NCBI GenBank assembly: GCA_020555605.1
Contig: JAJCJC010000003.1
Location: 1-64,000 of the forward strand
Origin: a bacterium 210917-SL.2.15
GTDB taxonomy: Bacteria; Bacillota; Clostridia; Oscillospirales; Oscillospiraceae
Direction: 5' to 3'
Length of the DNA stretch: 64,000 nt
The notes under the pieces were generated by a model. That model did no database searches, was not told where the DNA came from, and was given only the letters and a program-made list of their open reading frames with translations. Each line of letters begins with the position of its first letter. The stretch's first letter is position 1. Of this stretch, positions 1 to 7,912 are shown piece after piece. The position numbers and the translations under genes are program-made.

Positions 1-34
1 TAGTTTGTTTTCCGGCAAAACCGGATAACATAGA

Positions 35-151
<117 letters not shown>

Positions 152-156
152 AAACT

Positions 157-190
157 AAGCTCCACAGGAACACTGTGGAGCTTCTTATTT
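157..190 (+). terminator. rRNA operon terminator
   Basis: An 11-bp perfect stem (AAGCTCCACAG with CTGTGGAGCTT, 5-nt loop) sits directly after the 5S RNA, followed by CTTATTTT. Confidence 0.9.
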
Positions 191-293
191 TACAGTTCTT
201 CCGCTTCTGTCTATGGCCTTTGTACGGAACATGGGTTATAATAATGGCACGAATTCAGAGGAATATTGATTTTATTGTAATGGAGAAAAAAGA

Positions 294-974
294 ATGCAGT
301 ACGGACCGATCCAAAAAGGACAATTCCTCCGGCGGCTCAATCGATTTTCCGCATTGGTACGCATTGACGGCATCGAGGAATTGTGCCATGTGAAAAATAC
401 CGGCCGTCTGGGCGAATTGCTTTTGCCGGAAGCCACGGTTTATTTGGAGCACAACGACAAAAGCGAACGGAAAACGAAATGGGACCTGATCGCAGTGGAG
501 AGCCGGGGGCAGATTGTGAATATCGATTCCCAGGCCCCTAATCAGGTTTTCGGAGCCTTTGCAGCATCCGGAGCCTTTCGTCCGGATCTGGGGCGCATCA
601 AAGCGGAGTTCTCTTATGGCGATTCCCGCTTTGATTTTTGCCTGGAATGCCGCGGCGCCATTCAGTTTGTGGAAGTGAAAGGGGTCACCCTGCTTCGGGA
701 TGGCCGGGCGTTGTTTCCCGATGCGCCGACGGAGCGCGGGGTCAAGCATCTGCGCGGCTTGGTTCGTGCGGTGCAGGAGGGCTATGAGGCGGCCGCTGTA
801 TTTGTGATCCAGATGAAGCAGGCGCGGGCATTTTCCCCCAATGACGAGACGCAGAGCGCTTTTGGCCAAGCTTTACGGGAAGCGGCGCGTGCCGGGGTGG
901 GGCTGTATGCCTATGATTGCCGGGTCACGCCGGACCATCTTTGCATCGACGCGCCTGTCCCTGTCGAGCTTTGA
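294..974 (+). CDS. sfsA: SfsA family DNA/RNA nuclease-like protein
   Basis: The 226-residue protein matches SfsA (sugar fermentation stimulation protein A) along its length. It has an N-terminal OB-like part with the HVKNTGRLGELLLPG-like segment (here LGELLLPEA), then a PD-(D/E)xK-type core with FVEVKGVTLL, and the LRGL segment near the C-terminus. SfsA proteins bind nucleic acid non-specifically; nuclease activity is inferred from the fold. The start at 294 has GGAG 9 nt upstream. A TATAAT at 237-242 may be its -10 box, but no good -35 box was seen. It is followed 29 bp later by the patatin gene, so the two may be co-transcribed. Confidence 0.93.
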   Translation: MQYGPIQKGQFLRRLNRFSALVRIDGIEELCHVKNTGRLGELLLPEATVYLEHNDKSERKTKWDLIAVESRGQIVNIDSQAPNQVFGAFAASGAFRPDLGRIKAEFSYGDSRFDFCLECRGAIQFVEVKGVTLLRDGRALFPDAPTERGVKHLRGLVRAVQEGYEAAAVFVIQMKQARAFSPNDETQSAFGQALREAARAGVGLYAYDCRVTPDHLCIDAPVPVEL

Positions 975-1003
975 GGGGCGATCCGTATGAGGAGTGAAAC
1001 GAT

Positions 1004-1894
1004 ATGAAGGTTGGCATGATTTTTGAAGGCGGAGCCTGCCGCTCGGCGTTTACGGCAGGCGTGATCGAAGCCTTTTTGGAACATCACATTCAGGGGGATT
1101 ATCTAATCGGCGTCAGCGCCGGCGCCTGTTATATGGTGTCTTACGCCAGCGCCCAGAAGGGGCGCAATCGCGAGCTGGTGCTGCGTTATATTCCCGATCC
1201 GCGTTATATGGGAGCCAAATACCTTGCCCAGCGCAACAATCGGAGTTATTTTAATTTGGAATTCATCTATGATCAGATTCCGAATGTCCTTTTGCCTTTT
1301 GATTATGATGCGTTTGCCGCGTTTCCCGGCGAAGTAGTGGCCGTGGTGACCAATATGGAAACGGGAAAACCGGAATATCTTCCGCTGCCTCGGAGGGATC
1401 GCCGCTCCACACTCTTGCGGGCCACATGCGCGCTGCCCTTTTTGTTCCCGCCGATTTCTTACGGCGGAAAGCGCTATATGGACGGCGGCATTACCGATCC
1501 GATCCCCGTGGCCCATGCGCTGGATGCTGGCTGTGACAAGGTCGTGGTGGTTCTGACGCAGGATCGCCGCTATATCAAATCGCCGGAGCCTGCGCTGGAA
1601 GTTGGAAAGTGGCGCTACCGGCATGATCCGAATTTTGTCAGGGCGCTGGACGAGCGCACCATGCGTTACAACGGCGCGCTGGCCCGGGTGAAGCGGTATG
1701 AGGAGGAAGGCAAGGCCTTTGTCCTGGCGCCGAAGGATTCCAGCGGGTACCATCGATTGGAGCAGAATCCGAAGGTGCTGGAGCAATGGTTCCTGGATGG
1801 GTTTCATGAGGCCGAGGAGCGCATGGAAGCACTGCGGATTTTTTTAGAGGAGGACGGCGGACATGGAACTTCTGCTGCGTCAGTGGAGGGCTGA
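1004..1894 (+). CDS. Patatin-like phospholipase family protein
   Basis: A 296-residue cytosolic patatin (YchK/RssA type) with no signal peptide. The glycine-rich oxyanion segment EGGACRSAF is at residues 8-16, the nucleophile elbow GVSAG at 36-40 (Ser38), and the partner Asp in the DGG motif at 160-162. Together these form the Ser-Asp dyad of patatin lipases. Proteins of this subfamily hydrolyse acyl esters or phospholipids; the natural substrate is unknown. A GAGGAG Shine-Dalgarno precedes the ATG. The 3' end overlaps the next gene by 32 bp in another frame, so the two are probably translationally coupled. Confidence 0.9.
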   Translation: MKVGMIFEGGACRSAFTAGVIEAFLEHHIQGDYLIGVSAGACYMVSYASAQKGRNRELVLRYIPDPRYMGAKYLAQRNNRSYFNLEFIYDQIPNVLLPFDYDAFAAFPGEVVAVVTNMETGKPEYLPLPRRDRRSTLLRATCALPFLFPPISYGGKRYMDGGITDPIPVAHALDAGCDKVVVVLTQDRRYIKSPEPALEVGKWRYRHDPNFVRALDERTMRYNGALARVKRYEEEGKAFVLAPKDSSGYHRLEQNPKVLEQWFLDGFHEAEERMEALRIFLEEDGGHGTSAASVEG

Positions 1895-2369
1895 GGATGC
1901 TTTTGCGCTGCAGCGGTGTGCAGACGACCGGGAAATTGCCTGCTTTTTGCGCGATGTCTTTCCGCACCCTTATGTACTGAGTGATGCAGAGTATTTTATA
2001 AAAGCGTGCCTACAGGAGCCGAAGGAAGAGGGATTGCATTACGCTGTCGAGGTGGACGGTGCGTTGGTAGGAAGCATTGGACTGTGTGTGGGAAAGGATG
2101 TGGCCTGCCGGAGCGCAGAATTGGGCTATTGGCTGGCGAGGGCGCAGTGGGGCCGCGGCATCATGACCGAGGCGGTAACCCGGATGTGCCATGCGGGATT
2201 TGAGCAGTTGGATCTTTTGCGCATTTTTGCAGAGCCGTTTTCCTCTAATACAGCTTCACGCCGAGTGCTGGAGAAAAACGGATTTGTACTGGAAGGCGTT
2301 TTACAGCACAGTGTGTATAAATGGGGGCGGGTGATGGATGCCTGTGTTTATGCATTGTTGCGCCCATGA
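1863..2369 (+). CDS. GNAT family N-acetyltransferase (RimJ/RimL-like)
   Basis: A 168-residue single-domain GNAT. It starts with LLLRQWRAEDA, the usual RimJ/RimL N-terminus. The acetyl-CoA loop appears as ARAQWGRGIMTEA, and the late strand as NTASRRVLEKNGFVLEG, typical of this subfamily. It should move an acetyl group from acetyl-CoA to an amine, possibly a protein N-terminus; the substrate cannot be told. The ATG lies inside the 3' end of the patatin gene and has its own GGAGG. A strong terminator follows 13 bp after the stop. Confidence 0.88.
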   Translation: MELLLRQWRAEDAFALQRCADDREIACFLRDVFPHPYVLSDAEYFIKACLQEPKEEGLHYAVEVDGALVGSIGLCVGKDVACRSAELGYWLARAQWGRGIMTEAVTRMCHAGFEQLDLLRIFAEPFSSNTASRRVLEKNGFVLEGVLQHSVYKWGRVMDACVYALLRP

Positions 2370-2381
2370 GAACTTTAGAAT

Positions 2382-2432
2382 AAAAAAGGCAAGGGGTATT
2401 TCAAAAAAATTTGAAATACCCCTTGCCTTTTT
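2382..2432 (+). terminator. Long A/T-flanked terminator with embedded operator-like loop
   Basis: The stem runs AAAAAGGCAAGGGGTATTTC / GAAATACCCCTTGCCTTTTT, about 20 bp, with A-tract and T-tract flanks, so it can act in both directions. Its apex (2398-2417) is nearly identical (18 of 20 bases) to the palindrome at 2454-2473 in front of the next regulator gene. Confidence 0.88.
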
Positions 2433-2453
2433 GCGGAGGGTGTAATAAAATCT

Positions 2454-2473
2454 AATTCAAGAAAATTTGAAAT
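2454..2473 (+). promoter_or_regulatory. Candidate SdpR-type operator (second copy at 2398-2417)
   Basis: An imperfect palindrome, TTCAA-N6-TTTGAA, flanked by A/T bases. It lies 20 bp before the start of the ArsR-type repressor gene and is repeated 56 bp upstream within the terminator loop. Autoregulation by the downstream repressor is inferred from position; no footprint is known. Confidence 0.5.
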
Positions 2474-2493
2474 AGGTAGAAGCAGGTGTGCGT

Positions 2494-2766
2494 ATGGGAT
2501 TAGCGGAATCCTTTAGGGCGCTGGCAGATCCACAGCGGCGGGACATGCTGCTCTTGCTGCGGCAGGGCTGCTGTACGGCGGGCAAACTTTCCGAGCGACT
2601 GGAGATCTCACCCTCCGCGCTGTCCTATCATTTGAAAACGCTGAAAAAGGCGGATATGGTGACGGAATACAAGGAAAAAAATTTCGTCTATTATGAATTA
2701 AACACTTCGCTGTTTGACGAAATGATGCTGTGGTTTCAGCAGTTTAGCGGGGAGGAAAAGGTATGA
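2494..2766 (+). CDS. ArsR/SdpR family winged-helix repressor
   Basis: About 90 residues with the ArsR fold: FRALADPQRRDMLLLL at the N-terminus, then a helix-turn-helix around CTAGKLSERLEISPSALSYH and the wing DMVTEYKEKNFVYYELN. No metal-binding ELCVCDL motif is present, which fits the SdpR branch. The next gene is an SdpI-like protein joined by an ATGA overlap, matching the sdpRI arrangement, in which the repressor controls its own operon and can be captured by the membrane partner. A GTG at 2488 would add two residues; the ATG at 2494 is better spaced from AGCAGG. No toxin (sdpABC) genes are nearby. Confidence 0.85.
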   Translation: MGLAESFRALADPQRRDMLLLLRQGCCTAGKLSERLEISPSALSYHLKTLKKADMVTEYKEKNFVYYELNTSLFDEMMLWFQQFSGEEKV

Positions 2767-3449
2767 GCAAAAAAGAGCGTATTCTGTCGTGGATTTTGCT
2801 GGTACTGTGCGCTGCGCCAATTCTGGCAGCGGTTGCGGGCGTTCAATTCCTGCCAGATCAGATCCCGGTGCATTACAATGATGTCGGGGAGATCGAGCGC
2901 TGGGGCAGCAAATATGAAGAACTGATCCTGGGGGTGGCTTTTTCGCTGAGCGGCTGGATCTTGTGGCTGGTTTCCCGTTTCAGCGGGGTATTTGCGGACA
3001 CGGAAACCGAGCGGGTTCAGGCGCAGGCCAACGCGCACATCGTGCGCATCGCAGGAATTGCAGTGCAGCTGTTTCTGACAGTGCTGGAAGTCGTGATGCT
3101 GATTGGAGCGGCGCGGGAGGCCGCTACAGCAGCTGTGGTATCTTCTGTACCGCTTTATAAAATCATAGGTATCGGTTGCGGGTTGTTGTTTTTGGTACTG
3201 GGGAATATCATGCCGAAAGCAAAACCAAACCCGATCATGGGCGTCCGCCTGCCGTGGCTGGAGGGGCATCCGGAGGCGTGGCGCAAGAGCCAACGGGCAG
3301 GAGGGATCGCTTTTGCCGCAGCGGGCGCCATATGTCTTGTGTTGTCCCTTTTGTTGCAAGGGTTTGTATTGTTCTGGGTCATTATGATTTGTGCACTCGG
3401 CGCAGCGGCAGTATCCTGCATCGTTTCGCTGCGATTCAGCCGCGAATAA
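2763..3449 (+). CDS. SdpI/DUF1648 family membrane protein
   Basis: A 228-residue integral membrane protein. The DUF1648 segment near the N-terminus shows the typical LPDQIPVHYNDVGEIERWGSK. A central pair of helices is followed by the SdpI motif GNIMPKAKPNPIMGVRLPW, and the C-terminal half holds two more helices. In Bacillus, SdpI protects against the SdpC toxin and sequesters SdpR at the membrane. Here the pair stands alone, so it may sense a foreign toxin or another envelope signal (inference). The start overlaps the repressor stop (ATGA). Confidence 0.87.
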   Translation: MSKKERILSWILLVLCAAPILAAVAGVQFLPDQIPVHYNDVGEIERWGSKYEELILGVAFSLSGWILWLVSRFSGVFADTETERVQAQANAHIVRIAGIAVQLFLTVLEVVMLIGAAREAATAAVVSSVPLYKIIGIGCGLLFLVLGNIMPKAKPNPIMGVRLPWLEGHPEAWRKSQRAGGIAFAAAGAICLVLSLLLQGFVLFWVIMICALGAAAVSCIVSLRFSRE

Positions 3450-3457
3450 TAGAATGG

Positions 3458-3496
3458 CAACGAGCCGGATGGGTTTCCTGTCCGGCTCGTTGTTTC
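3458..3496 (+). terminator. Terminator between convergent genes
   Basis: A 12-bp perfect stem (CAACGAGCCGGA with TCCGGCTCGTTG, 11-nt loop) followed by TTTCC. It lies between the sdpI-like gene and the convergent acetyltransferase gene. Confidence 0.8.
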
Positions 3497-3503
3497 CTGA
3501 TAT

Positions 3504-4088
3504 TTATAAGAGGCTGGACCAATCGATTTGATCGATGGGCCGCACTGGTTCGGGCGCAACGGTGTGTGCGCCGATCATCTTTTCCATCCAGACTATGTCG
3601 TACCAACGGCCGAATTTGTAACCACATTCGTGAAAGGTTCCCACTGGGTGATAGCCCAGATGGGCGTGAAAGTCGGCGCTGTGATTGTCCAGATATTCAT
3701 CTGTATGTGCGGTGTAGGCAATGCAGGCATTCAGGTTCAGAATGTTCTGTGCCTTTAGCAGACGTTCCAGGATATCGTAAAGCGCTTTTCCATATCCTCG
3801 GCCGGAATAATCTTTCCTGATGTAAATGGAGGTTTCCACAGCCCAATCGTAAGCGGCGCGTTCTTTAAAGGGAGAAGCGTAGGCGTAGCCAACGGCTATC
3901 CTGCCGCAAAGCGCGATCAGAAAGGGATAGCGCTGCAACGTGCGGAGGATGCGGGAGGCGAATTCTTTCGTGCTGGGCACGTCATATTCAAATGTGATGG
4001 CAGTGTGTTCCACATAGGGGCGATAGATGTCCAACAGAGCGGGGGAATCCTCTGCTGCAGCCATGCGGATGGTGAGCGCGTCGTTCAT
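3504..4088 (-). CDS. GNAT N-acetyltransferase, phosphinothricin-acetyltransferase (PAT) type
   Basis: A 194-residue protein of the PAT/MnaT branch of GNAT enzymes. It begins TIRMAAAEDSPALLDIYRPYVEHTAITFEY, characteristic of that branch. The acetyl-CoA loop is KDYSGRGYGKAL, and LGYHPVGTFHECGYKFGRWYDIVWMEK is the conserved C-terminal block. Members acetylate phosphinothricin, methionine sulfoximine or methionine derivatives; the substrate here is not known. An upstream in-frame ATG at 4112 lacks a ribosome binding site, whereas AAAGGT precedes 4088, so 4088 is preferred. Confidence 0.88.
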   Translation of the reverse strand: MNDALTIRMAAAEDSPALLDIYRPYVEHTAITFEYDVPSTKEFASRILRTLQRYPFLIALCGRIAVGYAYASPFKERAAYDWAVETSIYIRKDYSGRGYGKALYDILERLLKAQNILNLNACIAYTAHTDEYLDNHSADFHAHLGYHPVGTFHECGYKFGRWYDIVWMEKMIGAHTVAPEPVRPIDQIDWSSLL

Positions 4089-4155
4089 CAATGGTCGGAC
4101 CTTTCTATTCATATGGTATTGGCAAATACTGTCGGAAAATGATTCCTTATCGCGA

Positions 4156-5286
4156 TTATAGTGGAGAAGGAAGCGCTGCGTGCCATAGGGCCGTCAGTTT
4201 TTCCAGTGAGTAAGCGGCGTTGGCTGGGCTAGTGGAGGGGAGCACGGTGCAGCTTCGGCCCAGGTCCGGCTCGATGTATTTCCGGTACAGTCGGCCGGCG
4301 GTGCCGCCGTTGGCGTAGATCCCTTCGATGTCGGCGGTGTTCAGGATGGGGCGAAGATCATTCGGGAGTACGTTTTTGATGCTACTGTCGCTGGAGCCGA
4401 TGATATCGCAGCTGTGGATCACATCCCACAGGGCGATGCGGTGACGCAGCAGGAGACTGCGCTTTTCTTCGATGGTGGCGGGCGGCGTTTCCCCTGTCAG
4501 GGCGGCGATAACGCGCCAGAATCGGTTTTGCGGGTGGTGATAAAAGAAATGCCCCTCCCGGGATTTGACTGAGGGAAACGAGCCGAGGATCAAAATTCTG
4601 GAATCAGCCCGGTAGAGCGCGGGAATCGGATGCTCGATGTGCTGATAAGCGCCGGGGGCGGCGCTTTTTTCCCCGGCGGCCATTTCTTCGGCCAGATACC
4701 GGCAGATGCGGCCTGTGAGGCCCCAAATCGGATGGCCGCCGTAGAGATAAATCGGTACATCCATTTTGCCGGCGCGCCAGGGATAGGCCGATTGGTAACC
4801 CAGGAGATGATAGGGGAAATCTTCCGGAATATGGGGTTCCAGGTCATAAGTGTACAGGATGGGCTTTGTTTTGCGGAAAAAAGAAAAGGGAACCAGGAAG
4901 GTGTCTTTCACCTCGGCGGGGTTGATCCGCATACGGCGTAGCGCCTTTGCATCCACCTCGGCTAAAATGGGATAGATCAGCGTGCCGGACTGGTGATAGA
5001 CAAAATCCAGCTCCGCCAGGGGACGGATGGCGGCGGAGGGGATGGACAGTTCTTCTTCGGTTTCCCGCAGGGCGCAGGCGGCGGGGGTTTCGCCGGACTC
5101 CATGTGCCCCCCGGGAAAACAGACTTCGCCGGGCTGGCGGTCTAGGGTATCGGCGCGGACTTCAAAGAGCAGGTGCGGCACGCCGCGGCGAACAATGAGC
5201 GGCACCAGAACGGCAAAGGCGCTGCCAGCGCCCAGCAGACTGGGCATATGACAGGCGAAATGCTTTTCAAAATCTTCGATGCGCAT
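4156..5286 (-). CDS. Fusion protein: Nudix hydrolase (CoA-diphosphatase-like) + DNA-deoxyinosine/uracil glycosylase
   Basis: 376 residues in two parts. Residues ~20-210 are a Nudix domain with a complete box (GGHMESGETPAACALRETEEEL) and the C-terminal half typical of NudL/YeaB CoA pyrophosphatases. From about residue 220 to the end runs a second domain with the UDG-superfamily elements LILGSFPSVKSREGHFFYHHP and VLPSTSPANAAYS. These match DNA-deoxyinosine (hypoxanthine) glycosylases, a group usually encoded as stand-alone ~160-residue proteins. The chain could combine nucleotide or CoA housecleaning with base excision (inference). No internal stop or start with a ribosome site separates the halves. 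GAAAGCGAGG precedes the ATG. Confidence 0.85.
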   Translation of the reverse strand: MRIEDFEKHFACHMPSLLGAGSAFAVLVPLIVRRGVPHLLFEVRADTLDRQPGEVCFPGGHMESGETPAACALRETEEELSIPSAAIRPLAELDFVYHQSGTLIYPILAEVDAKALRRMRINPAEVKDTFLVPFSFFRKTKPILYTYDLEPHIPEDFPYHLLGYQSAYPWRAGKMDVPIYLYGGHPIWGLTGRICRYLAEEMAAGEKSAAPGAYQHIEHPIPALYRADSRILILGSFPSVKSREGHFFYHHPQNRFWRVIAALTGETPPATIEEKRSLLLRHRIALWDVIHSCDIIGSSDSSIKNVLPNDLRPILNTADIEGIYANGGTAGRLYRKYIEPDLGRSCTVLPSTSPANAAYSLEKLTALWHAALPSPL

Positions 5287-5682
5287 GGCAAGGCCTCGCT
5301 TTCAGTAATCAACATTATATAGTATACCCCAAAAAGAATAGGAATGGAAAGGTCCTTGTTTGTTGATTATAAGAGACGAGCTTCCTGTTTTCTGTGATCG
5401 TGCAGAAGAAATCTTCAGCAGGCGGCCACCGTATAAAGTAGCTGCCTGCTGTGTTTGAAGGTATTTGATTCCCAACATAAAAATTTCCCCGTTCCCGCCC
5501 TTGCAGATGTAGTTAATATCCGGTAATTACAATTTTTGATGACAATACCTTTGTACATGATCGGAGCATAACTGTTCTTGAGGAGTCGGACCTCACACCT
5601 GCTCTTCAGTGTACCATGGATGCAACTTGCGCTGTTGCTGCGTGATATTCACCCTGCATCTACTATCCGTAGTGTGCTCTTG
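5287..5682. other. Intergenic stretch without recognisable gene
   Basis: About 400 bp between two leftward genes. No coding region with a plausible start site was found. It holds one hairpin, CAGCAGGCGGC/GCTGCCTGCTG at 5416-5451 (one G-T pair, 14-nt loop). On the minus strand this is followed by AAGATTTCTT and might terminate the DIP1984 gene. Base composition is more A/T-rich than the genes around it. It could be a decayed gene, but no family was recognised. Confidence 0.4.
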
Positions 5683-6138
5683 TTATTCCACCAAATCTGT
5701 ACTCCAGTTACTTTGCTGCAGCTGATTGTCCAACAGGCGCAATTCTCTAGCCATCCGGTCAATTTCTGCCTGCCAGTCCGCTACAGAGATCGTGGATTTT
5801 ATTTTGATTTCTGTATTTCTAGCCCGGTAGGATGTTTGGCTGGCGGTGGAAGTAATTTCTTTATAGAGGCGGATTTTCAGAGACAATGTATCTTTTTTTG
5901 CAATCAGCGCTGTCAGCGTCTGTCCCTCCACGATAGTTGTACAATTTGTCTGATTGATATGAGCAATCAAATCGGCCAGACGCAGAATGGAGGAATCCAG
6001 TTCATATTTCAGTTTTTTCGGATCTTCGGCGGTCTGTTCGCCTTCCTGTACCAATACATTATTGTTCAGGCGATCCTGTAGCTGTTCGATCTTCCGATTG
6101 AGGTCTGCCCTTTCCTGCAGAGCTTCGGCAAGCTTCAT
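5683..6138 (-). CDS. DIP1984 family protein (septicolysin-like)
   Basis: 151 residues, almost entirely helical and charged, with an N-terminal MKLAEALQERADLNRKIEQLQ and a coiled-coil pattern throughout. NTEIKIKSTISVADWQAEIDRMARELRLLDNQLQ is the conserved C-terminal half. This matches the DIP1984/septicolysin family of small cytosolic proteins of unknown function. No membrane segment or signal peptide. It stands alone. The start has only a weak GGAGGGGC upstream. Confidence 0.8.
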   Translation of the reverse strand: MKLAEALQERADLNRKIEQLQDRLNNNVLVQEGEQTAEDPKKLKYELDSSILRLADLIAHINQTNCTTIVEGQTLTALIAKKDTLSLKIRLYKEITSTASQTSYRARNTEIKIKSTISVADWQAEIDRMARELRLLDNQLQQSNWSTDLVE

Positions 6139-6276
6139 TATATGCCCCTCCGATTCTTATGCAGATCTGTTTAATGATTTTATTTTACTACAGGGTTTCA
6201 CACTCTGCAATAGGTATTTTGGCGGAAGCGGATGGCTGCCATTCGGCAGAATAGATAGAAAAAGGACCGGAAAATC

Positions 6277-6305
6277 TTGCTTTTTTCCGGTGCAGCACCT
6301 ATAAT
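6277..6305 (+). promoter_or_regulatory. Sigma-A promoter of malic enzyme gene
   Basis: TTGCTT, 17-bp spacer, TATAAT. The -35 box sits in a short hairpin (ACCGGAAAA/TTTTCCGGT). The sequence after the -10 box (AAAAC-N6-TGTTATTTTG) is shared with the lysA-icd promoter at 12343. Confidence 0.8.
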
Positions 6306-6372
6306 AAAACTATTATTGTTATTTTGAGTTCCGCGGCCGATTCGGATGCGGATGGAAAAGGAGATTTTGCGT

Positions 6373-7548
6373 ATGACGCCCATCGCCGAAGAGAGTTTGG
6401 CATTCCACGCGCAGAAGCGCGGTAAAATCGAAGTGATTTCCACAGTCAAGGTCAACGATGCCCATGACCTGTCGGTGGCCTATACCCCCGGCGTTGCCCA
6501 GCCCTGTCTGGAGATCCAGAAGGATGTGGACAAATCCTATGAGCTGACCCGCCGCTGGAATATGGCCGCTGTGATCACAGACGGCACCGCCGTGCTGGGC
6601 CTGGGCGATATCGGGCCGGAGGCGGGCATGCCCGTGATGGAGGGCAAATGCGTGCTCTTCAAGGAGTTCGGCGGCGTGGATGCGTTTCCCCTTTGCATCA
6701 AAAGCAAGGACGTGGATGAGATCGTGCGCACCGTGTATCTGCTTTCTGGCAGTTTCGGCGCCATTAACCTGGAAGATATTTCTGCGCCCCGGTGCTTTGA
6801 GATCGAAGCCAGGCTCAAGGAACTGTGCGACATTCCCGTGTTTCACGATGACCAGCACGGCACGGCGGTGATCGCCCTGGCGGGCATGACCAACGCCCTC
6901 AAGGTGGTGGGCAAACAGCGCGAAGCGGTGAAGGTGGTCATCAACGGCGCCGGTGCGGCGGGCATGTCCGTGTGCCGGCTACTGCTGCGCGCCGGGTTTA
7001 CGGACATCACGCTGTGCGATAAGAGCGGCATTCTCTGTGAAGGGCACACCGAGGGGATGAACCCCTACATGGCCGAAATGGCCAAAGTGACCAACCGCGC
7101 GCACTGCAGAGGCACGTTGGCGGACGCCTTGGTGGGGGCCGACGCCTTCCTGGGCTTTTCGGCGCCGGGCCTTGTGACCACCGAGATGGTGAAAACCATG
7201 AACCGCGACGCGATCATTTTTGCCTGCGCCAATCCCACCCCGGAGATTTTCCCGGACGACGCCCGGGCCGGGGGCGCCAGGGTCATCTCCACGGGCCGCA
7301 GCGACTATCCCAACCAGATCAACAACGTCCTGGCCTTTCCCGGGATTTTCCGCGGGGCGCTGGATGTGCGCGCGTCCCAGATCAACGAAGAAATGAAGAT
7401 CGCTGCGGCGGAGGCGCTGGCTGCGCTGGCCGGGGAAGATCTGGATGAAAATAACATCATCCCCAAGGCGTTTGATCCGCGCGTGGGTCCTGCGGTGGCC
7501 AAAGCGGTGGCCGAGGCTGCCCGCCAAAGCGGCGTGGCTCGCATCTGA
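6373..7548 (+). CDS. NAD(P)-dependent malic enzyme (oxaloacetate-decarboxylating)
   Basis: Converts malate to pyruvate and CO2 with reduction of NAD(P). About 391 residues, the short bacterial type without a phosphotransacetylase domain. Visible motifs: SVAYTPGVAQPC in the N-terminal domain, GDIGPEAGMPVMEGK, the metal-binding HDDQHGTAVI, and the nucleotide-binding VINGAGAAGMSV. A longer reading begins at 6346, but AAAAGGAG lies 9 nt before the ATG at 6373, which is therefore preferred. It has its own promoter 70 bp upstream. It likely supplies NADPH and pyruvate in the cytosol. Confidence 0.94.
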   Translation: MTPIAEESLAFHAQKRGKIEVISTVKVNDAHDLSVAYTPGVAQPCLEIQKDVDKSYELTRRWNMAAVITDGTAVLGLGDIGPEAGMPVMEGKCVLFKEFGGVDAFPLCIKSKDVDEIVRTVYLLSGSFGAINLEDISAPRCFEIEARLKELCDIPVFHDDQHGTAVIALAGMTNALKVVGKQREAVKVVINGAGAAGMSVCRLLLRAGFTDITLCDKSGILCEGHTEGMNPYMAEMAKVTNRAHCRGTLADALVGADAFLGFSAPGLVTTEMVKTMNRDAIIFACANPTPEIFPDDARAGGARVISTGRSDYPNQINNVLAFPGIFRGALDVRASQINEEMKIAAAEALAALAGEDLDENNIIPKAFDPRVGPAVAKAVAEAARQSGVARI

Positions 7549-7704
7549 GGAGGAGACACTCGGCGCAGAAGATGCACGGCTGTATGCTGCGCACCGCTCC
7601 GGAGAGAAGAACAGCGGAAACGGAACCATTTCCCGCAGTATACATAGAATGAAGTGAGGCCGGCCAGACGGGCCGAGCACGAATCTTTTAGGAGGTTTCA
7701 TTTT

Positions 7705-7851
7705 ATGTATAATCAGGGCTTCTTTGGCGGTAACTGCTGCTGGATCATCATTGCCATTATCCTTATTTGCTGCTGCTGCGGCGGCGGCCAGGGCAACGGC
7801 TACGGCTGTGGCTGCGGCTGCAGCAATAACACCCCCAGCTGCGGCTGCTGA
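7705..7851 (+). CDS. 48-residue Cys/Gly-rich membrane mini-protein
   Basis: Starts MYNQGFFGGNCCW, then a short hydrophobic helix (about residues 13-21), four consecutive cysteines at 22-25, and a GGGQGNGYGCGCGC tail. 11 of 48 residues are Cys. TAGGAGG lies 10 nt before the ATG, so translation is likely. A bidirectional terminator follows 26 bp downstream. It resembles in style the small Gly-rich YjcZ-like sporulation proteins, but I do not recognise the family. A CATAGAAT box at 7643-7650 with AACC 15 bp upstream is a loose match to a late-sporulation (sigma-K-like) promoter. Role unknown; a coat or membrane-associated peptide is one possibility. Confidence 0.7.
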   Translation: MYNQGFFGGNCCWIIIAIILICCCCGGGQGNGYGCGCGCSNNTPSCGC

Positions 7852-7877
7852 GTGCAAGCATCGAAAAAGAGATACAC

Positions 7878-7910
7878 AAAAAAACGCACGGCGCAGCCGT
7901 GCGTTTTTTC
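7878..7910. terminator. Bidirectional terminator
   Basis: A 9-bp GC-rich stem (ACGCACGGC/GCCGTGCGT, 3-nt loop) flanked by A7 and T6. It serves the convergent mini-protein gene and the fumarase subunit gene. Confidence 0.9.
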
Positions 7911-7912
7911 CT

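Noticed and set aside
5460..5680. Possible transposase or phage remnant in the A/T-richer gap
   Set aside because: No inverted repeats, conserved motifs or coherent frame could be recognised on either strand.
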